Positions 1 through 7,713 of a DNA stretch of 64,000 bases are shown piece by piece. Where the stretch lies: NCBI GenBank assembly GCA_018671175.1, contig JABHIE010000029.1:1-64000 (forward strand), written 5' to 3'. The stretch is from Planctomycetota bacterium. GTDB lineage: Bacteria; Planctomycetota; UBA1135. The translations under genes and the position numbers were made by a program. Within the stretch, counting starts at the first letter, position 1. Each line of letters begins with the position of its first letter. The notes under the pieces are model-generated. The model worked only from the letters and a program-made list of their open reading frames with translations, was not told the DNA's origin and made no database searches.

Positions 1-1
1 C

Positions 2-226
2 GAGGCCGCCAAGGCCGACCCCGAAACCACCGATGTCGAAAGAGTCAAACTCGCACGAGAATGGGCTTCAGCTGAGCCCCTTTCCTGGGATGCAGCGCTA
101 TCCGTTCCGCTGGCTTTGGCCACAGGTGGGCTCAAGGCCGAAGCATTTCGCGCGGCTTCCTCTTTGCTCACGCAATTCCCTACCCGCGTAGAAGACTTCC
201 TCGCTGCGGCGGTGGCCTGGAATTAA
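2..226 (+). CDS. C-terminal end of an unknown protein (partial)
   Basis: An open frame enters from the left edge and ends with TAA at 224-226, giving 74 visible residues that finish in LAAAVAWN. The segment is alanine-rich and looks helical, with no motif I recognise. It ends 30 nt before the EboE-like gene on the same strand, so the two are probably co-transcribed. It could belong to an ebo-type cluster, but the visible part is too short to assign. Frame and stop are seen directly; function is unknown. Confidence 0.6.
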   Translation, partial: EAAKADPETTDVERVKLAREWASAEPLSWDAALSVPLALATGGLKAEAFRAASSLLTQFPTRVEDFLAAAVAWN

Positions 227-256
227 CAGGCCTTCCCAATAACGCCCCCGTTTCAT

Positions 257-1387
257 TTGAGACTCGCCCTTTGCGGCAATGTTTTCCCCGCGGATAACGC
301 GGCGGAAGTCCTTGCCCAGCTTCGAGGGCCAGTCTCAGCTTGGGCGAAGCGCTTCACCGCACAAAATACTGACGCGCTTCCTGGTTTTGGGCTTTACCTC
401 TCGGCTGTCGCCGCCGCCGAATTTCGAGCTAAGGCCAATCTGCAAGTCGATTTAGCCGACGCCATTTCTCAGGCGGGTGTCTCCGTCTGGACAGCCAACG
501 CTTTCCCTTTTGGCGGTTTCCACGGCGATGTCGTGAAAGAATTGGCTTTTACGCCTGATTGGCGAGACCGATCTCGTTTGCAATTCACTCAAGATGTTGC
601 CGTTGTTTTGGCGGGTTTGATGCCCCGTGGCAGTCGTGGCTCCATCTCAACTTGCCCTTTGGGTTATGGCAACGCCGCAGATTCTCCTGTAAGTTGGCGG
701 CACTTGCACGAGGCGCATGATTTTTTGGCGGAGCTGCGCGAGCGTACAGGCGTGACTTTGGTTTTGGCGATTGAGCCAGAGCCAGATGGTGCTTTTGAGC
801 GAGTCGGCGCCTTGGCCGCTGCGATTGGGCGGCATTTCCCTCAGGGCAATCAGCACATCGGCATTTGCTGGGATTTGTGTCATTCGGCTGTTGTAGGCGA
901 GACGCCATCCGAAGCTATCTCGGCCTTGTTGGCTCACAAGATTCCGCAGGGCAAAATACAGATTTCATCCGCCATGCGACTTGAAGGGCCGCTTTTGCCT
1001 CCTGCGCGAGAGGTGCTATCTGGCTTACAAAATGACCCTTGGTTTCACCAAGCCCGCGCCCAAGATGCGGCTCATGGCTCAAAGATGCAATGGCCTGATT
1101 TGCCTCAAGCGCTTGCTGACTCATGCGCATCTGACGCCATTCTGTGGCGGGTGCACTGCCATGTGCCGCTTCATCTCGACCAACTCAACGGCGGGTGGCA
1201 GACGACTCCGTGGCACGCGGCGGTTGAGCAAGCCACGGCGGCCGGCATGTCCGATTTTGAGTTTGAGACCTACACCTTGCCCCATTTACTTGGCAAGGTC
1301 GGGCAAGAGGAGCGTTTGGTCGAAACCCTCTTTGCCGAAAGTCAGGCTTGCGCACGAGTTTTAGGTTTTTTGCCTGTCGGTGATTGA
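257..1387 (+). CDS. eboE: EboE-like metabolite traffic protein (TIM-barrel fold)
   Basis: The 376-residue protein resembles the EboE family of xylose-isomerase-like TIM-barrel proteins. These occur in ebo clusters, where they are linked to transport of secondary metabolites or precursors to the periplasm. Family-like stretches are an N-terminal CGNVFPA (canonical CTNVHPA), then FPFGGFHGDVVKE and GSISTCPLGYG near residues 83-137, followed by IEPEPDG and WDLCHSAV. The start is TTG at 257; no in-frame ATG precedes it in the gap. The stop codon TGA (1385-1387) lies inside the -35 element of the tRNA promoter. No other complete ebo gene follows, so this is either the end of a cluster lying to the left or an isolated member. 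The family call is by recognition of conserved stretches; the function is inferred from the family. Confidence 0.75.
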   Translation: MRLALCGNVFPADNAAEVLAQLRGPVSAWAKRFTAQNTDALPGFGLYLSAVAAAEFRAKANLQVDLADAISQAGVSVWTANAFPFGGFHGDVVKELAFTPDWRDRSRLQFTQDVAVVLAGLMPRGSRGSISTCPLGYGNAADSPVSWRHLHEAHDFLAELRERTGVTLVLAIEPEPDGAFERVGALAAAIGRHFPQGNQHIGICWDLCHSAVVGETPSEAISALLAHKIPQGKIQISSAMRLEGPLLPPAREVLSGLQNDPWFHQARAQDAAHGSKMQWPDLPQALADSCASDAILWRVHCHVPLHLDQLNGGWQTTPWHAAVEQATAAGMSDFEFETYTLPHLLGKVGQEERLVETLFAESQACARVLGFLPVGD

Positions 1388-1412
1388 CATTCACCGGCAT
1401 CGACCGTATTCT
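1384..1412 (+). promoter_or_regulatory. Sigma-70 type promoter of tRNA-Glu
   Basis: A perfect -35 box TTGACA (1384-1389) is followed by a 17-nt spacer and the -10 box TATTCT (1407-1412). Transcription should start near 1419, about 34 nt before the tRNA. The -35 box overlaps the stop codon of the upstream CDS. It is the only full -35/-10 pair of this quality that I noticed in the window. Confidence 0.8.
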
Positions 1413-1452
1413 TTTCGCCCTCATCAGCGGTTTCGCCGCAGGTGAGTCCTCA

Positions 1453-1530
1453 GGCCCCGTCGTCTAGTCTGGCCTAGGACACCAGGTTTTCATCCTGGCA
1501 ACAGGGGTTCAAATCCCCTCGGGGTCACCA
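1453..1530 (+). tRNA. tRNA-Glu (anticodon TTC)
   Basis: A full cloverleaf can be drawn. The acceptor stem pairs GGCCCCG (1453-1459) with CGGGGTC (1520-1526), with one G-U pair. The anticodon stem CCAGG/CCTGG encloses loop TTTTCAT with anticodon TTC at 1489-1491. The T-arm is AGGGG-TTCAAAT-CCCCT. The 3' CCA is encoded (1528-1530). The gene is 78 nt long with a slightly enlarged D-loop. It reads glutamate GAA/GAG codons. A dedicated promoter lies upstream and a terminator follows. Confidence 0.95.
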
Positions 1531-1536
1531 ACATTC

Positions 1537-1568
1537 AGCCCACCTGCTTTCGAGTAGGTGGGCTTTTT
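1537..1568 (+). terminator. Rho-independent terminator after tRNA-Glu
   Basis: The stem AGCCCACCTGC / GAGTAGGTGGGCT with a short TTTC-type loop is followed directly by a run of T (1564-1568). The T-tract exists only on the plus strand, so it ends the tRNA transcript and not the convergent xerC transcript. Confidence 0.85.
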
Positions 1569-1589
1569 GGCTTTGATGCCGATTTGGGC

Positions 1590-2534
1590 CTAAGCCAAGG
1601 GGTGAGCCTGTTTATATAGCTCGCGCAAGCCCTCAAGAGAGACATGCGTATAGATTTGCGTGCTGCCAAGGCTGGCGTGCCCAAGCAGCTCTTGCACGGT
1701 GCGTAAATCCGCACCACGGCGCAGCAGATGTGTCGCAAATGAGTGACGCAATGTGTGTGGGGTGCAAGTCTGAGCAATCCCGGCTCGCAAAAGGCACTTT
1801 TCAATCACACGCCGGACGGAGCGGTCTGTCAGGCGATTGCCAAAGCGATTCAGGAAGAGAGCTTCGCGGTCTAATTTTCGGATGGCCTTAGACGCTTGAT
1901 AATCTTCAAGAGCACGAATGGCAGGTGAGCCGAGCATGCCGAGCCGCTCTTTGCGGCCTTTGCCTTGCAGGCGAACTAAACCGCGCCGAGCGTCAAGATC
2001 AAACTCATTAATCGCTACAAGCTCTGAAACACGGCAGCCTGTCGAATACAAGACCTCGAGTAAGGCTCGGTCTCGCAGGCCTTCGGCGTCTTCGGGAGAG
2101 GGTGCGGCCAGCAATTCGTCGACCTCATCTTCTTCTAGGAAGCGGGGGAGCTTGCGCTTGGGGCGAGGGCCTCGCAGGGCGGTGGCAGGTGAGCTTTCGA
2201 TATGCCCACGGTCTTCCATCCAGCGAAAAAAACTGCGCAAAGAAGAGAGGTGGCGAGTCAGCGACGGGCCCGCTAGCCCTCTTTGCGCCAATTCACCTAA
2301 AAACAGTCGCAGCCGAGCAGGGCGGATGGACGACGCTTGCGGGAGTGGTTGCTGGCTTTGCTCATCAGTGGAGACTGGAGACGCTTCATCTTTCGAAACG
2401 GGCTCTGCGCGCAAGAATTCGAAAAAGCGATCGAGGTCTCTTTTGTAAGCGCGCAAAGTATGAGGGCTCACTTGGCGCACTTCGCGCAAATGGTTGAGCC
2501 AATCCTGCCGCGCGGTTTCGAGCGTTTCAGTCAT
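1590..2534 (-). CDS. xerC: Tyrosine recombinase XerC/XerD-like
   Basis: The 314-residue site-specific tyrosine recombinase belongs to the family that resolves chromosome dimers at dif with FtsK at the septum. The catalytic set is visible: R168, K193, H260, R263, H286 and nucleophile Y295 (context STQIYTHVS). The N-terminal SAM-like core-binding domain covers about residues 5-115. It is interrupted by a Ser/Gln/Pro-rich insertion at about 43-69, absent from typical XerC/D of 295-300 residues. ATG at 2534 was chosen because upstream extension would run into the divergent pabB gene and the family N-terminus starts here. Only 21 nt separate it from pabB. XerC versus XerD cannot be decided from the sequence alone. 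Confidence 0.88.
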   Translation of the reverse strand: MTETLETARQDWLNHLREVRQVSPHTLRAYKRDLDRFFEFLRAEPVSKDEASPVSTDEQSQQPLPQASSIRPARLRLFLGELAQRGLAGPSLTRHLSSLRSFFRWMEDRGHIESSPATALRGPRPKRKLPRFLEEDEVDELLAAPSPEDAEGLRDRALLEVLYSTGCRVSELVAINEFDLDARRGLVRLQGKGRKERLGMLGSPAIRALEDYQASKAIRKLDREALFLNRFGNRLTDRSVRRVIEKCLLRAGIAQTCTPHTLRHSFATHLLRRGADLRTVQELLGHASLGSTQIYTHVSLEGLRELYKQAHPLA

Positions 2535-2540
2535 CGCCGT

Positions 2541-2549
2541 AGCATAATA
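2541..2549. promoter_or_regulatory. Overlapping divergent -10 elements, xerC and pabB
   Basis: In the 21-nt gap between the divergent starts, TATGCT reads on the minus strand (2546 down to 2541), 6 nt before the xerC ATG. CATAAT reads on the plus strand (2543-2548), 7 nt before the pabB ATG. Both would give leaderless or nearly leaderless mRNAs. No convincing -35 box was seen. Confidence 0.45.
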
Positions 2550-2555
2550 GAGAGC

Positions 2556-3998
2556 ATGGTGCGGATGATAGTCCTTGAGGAAGTCGAGCGTTCTCAACCC
2601 TTGGCTGAGGCGTTGTCGCGCATTCCGCAAGACTTAGCGCCCGTATTACTCGACAGTTCAGATGGCTCGGGCTGGTCGATGTTGGCGTGGGCTCCCGACC
2701 GGGTCATTTCTGGCGTGGTCGAGCCACAGCCCAAGCCCCGCGGTGAGTGCCAAACCAATTCTTGGCCGCTCGCGCAGGAAAACCCCGCTGCGTTGCTCCA
2801 AAAAGCCACCAAAGGTGAGTCTTGGTCCTGCGATGCCGATTTGCCGATGTTCGGTGGCTGGCTAGGGTGGTTTGGTTTTGCCTGCGGCCATGCTTTTGAA
2901 GCTTTTCCCTGGGTCGCACAAGAGCCGTTAGGTTTTCCCGATTATCATTTTGGGCGTTACCGCCGCTGCGTGGTGCAAAACCCCGAGGGGCGAGTTTGGC
3001 TTTTGTGGGGGGCATCCAAGGAAACGGTTGATGGCCCCGTCGCTAGCGCTGTTGATGAAGCAATCCAGAAACCCGGCGGTGACGAGTCATCCTCCGAAGT
3101 CGCACAGGTGCGCAAGCAGTTTCATGAGTGGGGCTTTTGCGGAACGCCAGGGCGTCCTGAGCGTTGTGATTTTGCACCCACTAAAATCCAAGCCAATGTC
3201 GAGCCCCTTGCTTTCCAAGAGGGGGTTTCGACATTGCGCGCCTGGATCGGTCAAGGAGAGCTCTTTCAGGCGAATTACTCCCATTGCATGACCGGCGCCG
3301 CTCCCGATGATGCGCGACAGTTTTATCAGCATTTGCGTGCGCAGCAACCCGTTGCATTTTCTGCTTACTGGGAAGATGCTCACGGGCGCGCCCTCCTTTC
3401 CTGTTCCCCAGAATTATTTTTAGCCATCGACGGCGACACTCTTGAGACGCGTCCCATCAAAGGTACGGCTCCCCGTGGTGATTCGCCTGAGAGCGATGCG
3501 ATTGCGCTTGAGTGTCTGCAGCATTCCGAAAAAGAAATCGCCGAGTTGACAATGATTGTTGATATGGCGCGTAATGATCTTGGCCGCATCGCTTCTCTAG
3601 GTGGGGTCAGAGTCGTAAGCGCGGGCGAAGTAGAGGCTTTCTCTACCCTCTTTCACCGCACCGCTCGCATCCAGGCCCAATGGGATTCTTCCCAAGGGCT
3701 TGCTGCTTTGATGCGCGCGACATTCCCGCCCGCATCCGTTACAGGTGCTCCGAAAGTCCGTGCGCTCCAGGCCATCGCTGAGTTAGAGAAACAGAATCGC
3801 GGCCCCTACTGTGGAGCACTCGGATACTGGCTGCCTGGAGCTAAGCCGCGAGGCGCTTTTTCGGTATTGATTCGCACCGCTTTGATTGCCGATCAGCGCC
3901 TTGCCCTGCGTGTTGGTGCGGGTATCGTCTGGGATTCAGACCCTAAATCCGAGTGGGAGGAAACTCTACTCAAAGCACGCTATCTCACCAAGCAATGA
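2556..3998 (+). CDS. pabB: Aminodeoxychorismate synthase component I
   Basis: This 480-residue chorismate-utilising enzyme adds ammonia or glutamine nitrogen to chorismate to form 4-amino-4-deoxychorismate for folate. The motif PIKGT with Lys at about residue 302 marks PabB; anthranilate synthase has PIAGT. The C-terminal signature follows: EIAELTMIVDMARNDLGR, then SVTGAPKVRA and GPYCGALGYW. Start ATG 2556 is the first methionine after the xerC start region; 2565 is an alternative. The gene overlaps pabC by an ATGA junction, so the two are translationally coupled. The glutamine amidotransferase partner PabA is not in the window. Confidence 0.92.
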   Translation: MVRMIVLEEVERSQPLAEALSRIPQDLAPVLLDSSDGSGWSMLAWAPDRVISGVVEPQPKPRGECQTNSWPLAQENPAALLQKATKGESWSCDADLPMFGGWLGWFGFACGHAFEAFPWVAQEPLGFPDYHFGRYRRCVVQNPEGRVWLLWGASKETVDGPVASAVDEAIQKPGGDESSSEVAQVRKQFHEWGFCGTPGRPERCDFAPTKIQANVEPLAFQEGVSTLRAWIGQGELFQANYSHCMTGAAPDDARQFYQHLRAQQPVAFSAYWEDAHGRALLSCSPELFLAIDGDTLETRPIKGTAPRGDSPESDAIALECLQHSEKEIAELTMIVDMARNDLGRIASLGGVRVVSAGEVEAFSTLFHRTARIQAQWDSSQGLAALMRATFPPASVTGAPKVRALQAIAELEKQNRGPYCGALGYWLPGAKPRGAFSVLIRTALIADQRLALRVGAGIVWDSDPKSEWEETLLKARYLTKQ

Positions 3999-4843
3999 CT
4001 CACTCACCCCATTTGCCTTTGTTCGTCCCCTTGACCGGGTTTTCCGCCCAAGCTGGGCTCGACGCTTCTGTGGGTTTGCCGCCTACGATTCCAGGAGTCT
4101 TGCTTGGCGAAGGTGTCTTTGAGACTTTCCTCGTAAGAGACGGTGTGCCGACATCTGCATTACGCGCCCACGAAGAGCGGCTTGAGCAGAGCGCGATAGC
4201 TTGCGGTTTGGCGAGTGCGGCCCGCCCCAGTTTGGCGGATAGTTTGCCTGCGTTGCTCGCGGTTTTGCCCATGGGCTCGTGGAGGGTGCGTTTCACGGCA
4301 CTTCGTGGGCATGGCGCTGATTTGTATTGCTACTGGACGGCCACACCGACGACCCAGCCACCGAAAGAAGTCATCGTGCACATCGCACGGCAACGCCACG
4401 ACCCCAACGACCCACTCGCCTCCGCGAAAACTGTTTCGCGCGTGGGCTCATCGGTTGCGCGCAAAGAAGCCCAAGAGCTTGGTGCTTTTGAAGCCCTCCT
4501 AAAGACAACAGATGGCGATTTCGCCGAAGGAACGGTTTCTAACTTATTTGCCGTGATTGACGGAAAACTCATCACACCACCGCTTTCTCGTGGGATCCTG
4601 GCAGGTACCACGCGCGAGGCTTTACTCCTCGCATGCGCCGAGGCAGGCATCCCTGCGCAAGAAGCCCCTCTCTTTGAAAAAGAGATCCTCGCAGCAGATG
4701 AATTATGGCTCACAAATGCCATCATCGGCGTGTTGCCAATCGTAGCGGTTATTGGGCTTCGGGATGACTTCCCTGGCGCGAGCGGCCGTATGCTTGCCCC
4801 CGTTCGCGATGCTTATCTGCAATACCTCGCTTCTTTGTGTTAA
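3995..4843 (+). CDS. pabC: Class IV aminotransferase, probable aminodeoxychorismate lyase
   Basis: The 282-residue fold-type IV PLP enzyme has the family elements GEGVFETFLVRDG near the N-terminus and FAEGTVSNLFAV near residue 180. A lysine in SAKTVSRVG is the probable Schiff-base residue. The family includes branched-chain aminotransferases, D-amino acid transaminase and 4-amino-4-deoxychorismate lyase. The ATGA overlap with pabB argues strongly for the lyase, which forms p-aminobenzoate and pyruvate. The specific reaction is inferred from context; the family is seen in the sequence. Confidence 0.8.
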   Translation: MTHSPHLPLFVPLTGFSAQAGLDASVGLPPTIPGVLLGEGVFETFLVRDGVPTSALRAHEERLEQSAIACGLASAARPSLADSLPALLAVLPMGSWRVRFTALRGHGADLYCYWTATPTTQPPKEVIVHIARQRHDPNDPLASAKTVSRVGSSVARKEAQELGAFEALLKTTDGDFAEGTVSNLFAVIDGKLITPPLSRGILAGTTREALLLACAEAGIPAQEAPLFEKEILAADELWLTNAIIGVLPIVAVIGLRDDFPGASGRMLAPVRDAYLQYLASLC

Positions 4844-4857
4844 TCTAGAGTAAAACC

Positions 4858-5718
4858 ATGATGTTGACCGCACTTTTTGCCCTTCTCTTTCCTACTTTTA
4901 CCGGTTGGGCTGATGTCGTTGCGCCATCTCCCGTCTTTGTTGTTCAGCAAGATGACACCCTTGAGAGCGACATCGATGCGTATCGCGATTTGTTTCGCTA
5001 CCCCAAAGGCGGCGAAGATAAAGCCATTGAGTTTTTAGATAAATTTTTGCAACGCTATTTGGCCGATGGTGAGCGCTTGCGTGCGATTGCCGATGAAATT
5101 GAATTGGGTGTTGAGCCTAAGCAGCAGCGGTTGTTTAAAAAAGAGGTCAAGGAGCTCCAGAAAGAGCAGGGCGATTTGACTGACGAGATTTGGTATTGCT
5201 TTAAAAAACGCAAAGACGAAGAAAGCGAAGCCAATCAACGCATGTGGAAAGCCGCTGCCTATGTCTTTGCTCAAATGGGCACTGATGGCGCCGATTACCT
5301 AATGAAGGCCTTCGCCGATAAGCGGTTTTCCAGGCTTCCTGACTTGATGGGGCTCTTTATCGAACAAGTCGGCTATACCCACGATTATTCCAAGACAGAT
5401 ACTTTGATCGATCTTCTCGACCACAATCATTTCGTTGTGATTGCAAAAGCGGCGTATGCCCTGTCGCAATTTTCGGGCGCTCCAGGAAAGTTGCGCAAAG
5501 AGGCTGTTGGCGTTTTAGTGCGCACCCTTGAGTCGTATCGTAATTCGGCATCCGACAATTTAGAGTCCATGGAAGTCCGCCGTTATCGCCAAACGCGCGA
5601 GCCGATTTTGCGTGCATTGACGGCTCTGACGGGTGAATCATTCCGAGAGTCGTTGGCCTGGACGAAATGGTGGAATACCAATCGGAAAAACGCCAAGTAC
5701 TGGAAAGACAAAGAATAA
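4858..5718 (+). CDS. Secreted protein of unknown function with HEAT-like C-terminal half
   Basis: The 286-residue protein has an N-terminal hydrophobic segment (about residues 2-18) compatible with a Sec signal peptide. A charged, probably coiled-coil region follows (about 70-120). The helical C-terminal half has HEAT-like spacing, for example IAKAAYALSQF and LRKEAVGVLVRTLE, and ends with WTKWWNTNRKN. A similar aromatic ending is familiar from exported HEAT proteins of planctomycetes. It starts 14 nt after pabC and its TAA overlaps the next ATG (TAATG), so it belongs to the same operon. No enzymatic motif is seen and the function is unknown. Confidence 0.75.
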   Translation: MMLTALFALLFPTFTGWADVVAPSPVFVVQQDDTLESDIDAYRDLFRYPKGGEDKAIEFLDKFLQRYLADGERLRAIADEIELGVEPKQQRLFKKEVKELQKEQGDLTDEIWYCFKKRKDEESEANQRMWKAAAYVFAQMGTDGADYLMKAFADKRFSRLPDLMGLFIEQVGYTHDYSKTDTLIDLLDHNHFVVIAKAAYALSQFSGAPGKLRKEAVGVLVRTLESYRNSASDNLESMEVRRYRQTREPILRALTALTGESFRESLAWTKWWNTNRKNAKYWKDKE

Positions 5719-6326
5719 TGTCGCGTCTTTTTTGCCAAGCTGCGGCCACTGCTTTCGCCGTAGCACTTTTTCTTTTGCCGGCTTGCACTGAGACGGCTCA
5801 ACCCGTCGCGCCGCAAAAGCTCTCAGTCATCCACCGCTCGGCCTGGCTGGGCGAGAACGAGGGCTTGCAGCTCATTGCAGAGACGGTTTCAGCGCCACCT
5901 CAAGGCGAGGCTGTTTTGTCTGAGCATGAAGTTCTGTTAAGTCGATTTCAATTGCCTGCTGGCAGTTCTTTAATGCGTTTGCATTTGCTTTGCTCTGACC
6001 CGACCCAACTCCTGCACGCAGGTTCTCTTCAATTGCCAGACGGCACGCTATTCCAAGCACTTGGTGCGGCGCCCGCTTCTCTGTCCCGCGCGGATCGCCT
6101 GCTCTGGGATACGCTTGCATTGGGTGGCTTAGCTGTAGGCCAGCAAGCCTCGATTGATTCTCACCGCCGCAGTTTTTTGTTGGTTTCCAGTGACTTTCGG
6201 CGTCATAAACCCGAAAGCGTAAAGTGGAGCCGTGGCGAGAGCTCGACCACCCTTAGCTATCGCGCCTGGACCGACCGCGAGCGTCAGATTTTCCTAGAAG
6301 GCCCACCCTTGCAGCAGCATGACTGA
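5718..6326 (+). CDS. Lipoprotein of unknown function
   Basis: The 202-residue protein begins MSRLFCQAAAT and has a hydrophobic signal segment ending in the lipobox LLPAC, with Cys at about residue 24. It should therefore be lipid-anchored in the envelope. The remainder has no motif I know. ATG 5718 overlaps the previous stop codon by one base, and the CDS end overlaps the next gene by 8 nt, so it is the middle member of three co-translated unknown envelope genes. Confidence 0.75.
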   Translation: MSRLFCQAAATAFAVALFLLPACTETAQPVAPQKLSVIHRSAWLGENEGLQLIAETVSAPPQGEAVLSEHEVLLSRFQLPAGSSLMRLHLLCSDPTQLLHAGSLQLPDGTLFQALGAAPASLSRADRLLWDTLALGGLAVGQQASIDSHRRSFLLVSSDFRRHKPESVKWSRGESSTTLSYRAWTDRERQIFLEGPPLQQHD

Positions 6327-7713
6327 CCCCTCATCCAACCCTTTTGATACGCCTCAAGACCCAAACTCGGGTCAGAATTTACCCGTTGCTGGCCAACCGG
6401 CTCAAGGCGGGTCCATGTTGCGCTTGCGTGATGTTCAAGTACTGAACCGCTCCTTCAGGCAATTGGCCGAGGTCCAAGAGGCATTGCTCGACCGCCTCGA
6501 AGAGCTCGAAAACGAGCGCACTTCACCTCGCCGTTGGCTTATGCCGGCTGTTGCTATTGCCTGCACGGTGTTGGGCATCGGTGCGGCTGCGGTTGCAATG
6601 ATTCAATATCAAAAGGCGCAGCCGACCATTGAGGTCATCGCGCAGGCACCCGAGATTGTGGTGCAGCCAACCCCCGTTACGATTGAGGTGCCCGATGACC
6701 CCGCTCTGCGTGACGCCCTGCAGGCTTTCACTTCAGAAGTCGCCGCCATGCGTCAGGGCCAAGGCAACTTGCAAGAGCAAAACGCTGCACTTGTGTCGAA
6801 ACTTCTTTCGACAGAAGAAGAAAAAATGGCCCTACTTAGGCGCGTGACGGATTTAGAAGAAAGATTGGTCGAAGCGCCGGGCGATAGCCTCGCTTACACC
6901 AACGCTGCTCGCGCAACCAAGCTTAACGACGACAACTCGGCCTCAAACTCGGCCGGCGTTTCATCGGTTCAGTCAAGTGATGACCCCTGGGTCGGTGTTA
7001 CAAACGGCCTTTTCTCGGCTGACGGCTATCATCGCGTGGCCTTGCGTGAAGCCAAGCGCGTGCCTGATTTGCCTATCCTTCACGATGCCGTTTGGCTTGA
7101 GTGGAATTCGGAAGGCATCCTTGATGGTGTGATTCATGCCAAGCGTGTTGAGTTCGCGCTTCAACAAATGACACGCAATTTAGTGGTTACTTTTTTTGAA
7201 GGTTCACGCACGCGTAATGGTGCACGAGTGGCTCTTCCAGAAAAAGGTTTACGCCTTGACTTTGCTGATGTTGACCCAAGGCCGTGGTTGAGTCATTGGC
7301 CAGCCCTGGCCGTTTCGACTGCCCGAATTAACGGCGCGCGCGAGCCAGGCGTTACGCCTGCAGCGAGTGACCCAGAAACTTTACGCAGGTCTCTTGACAC
7401 TTTGATGTCGACGCGCCGCGCTTATGGCTATTACCGCCTGGCAGCACTCGGCTCGGTCGATGGTGACATTTTACGCATGGTGCAGATCAACTGGTTTGAT
7501 GGCGCTGGGCGTTTAATCAAAACAATCGAAGCTGACTCCATGGAAATCCGCATCCATCGCACTGGGTCTGTTGAGCTGCTGCTGCGAGGTGGCGCATTGC
7601 TCGAAGGTGGCATGAAGCGGCCCTTCTACGAAGATCGTTTCCGGCTCCATCTCCCGCGTCAACCGCTTGAGCAGTGGCGCGCAACAGGAGTGCCCGTGAC
7701 TGAGGTGGGCTGA
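6319..7713 (+). CDS. Single-pass membrane protein of unknown function
   Basis: The 464-residue protein has a Pro/Asn/Gln-rich cytoplasmic N-terminus and a short coiled coil (about 38-68). One transmembrane helix follows (about 73-95), then a second heptad-like stretch (about 115-165). The larger C-terminal domain (about 210-460) would lie outside the inner membrane. No family was recognised. It overlaps the lipoprotein gene before it by 8 nt and xseA after it by one base (TGATG). Tight coupling to the two genes before it suggests one envelope complex, which is inference only. Confidence 0.7.
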   Translation: MTDPSSNPFDTPQDPNSGQNLPVAGQPAQGGSMLRLRDVQVLNRSFRQLAEVQEALLDRLEELENERTSPRRWLMPAVAIACTVLGIGAAAVAMIQYQKAQPTIEVIAQAPEIVVQPTPVTIEVPDDPALRDALQAFTSEVAAMRQGQGNLQEQNAALVSKLLSTEEEKMALLRRVTDLEERLVEAPGDSLAYTNAARATKLNDDNSASNSAGVSSVQSSDDPWVGVTNGLFSADGYHRVALREAKRVPDLPILHDAVWLEWNSEGILDGVIHAKRVEFALQQMTRNLVVTFFEGSRTRNGARVALPEKGLRLDFADVDPRPWLSHWPALAVSTARINGAREPGVTPAASDPETLRRSLDTLMSTRRAYGYYRLAALGSVDGDILRMVQINWFDGAGRLIKTIEADSMEIRIHRTGSVELLLRGGALLEGGMKRPFYEDRFRLHLPRQPLEQWRATGVPVTEVG

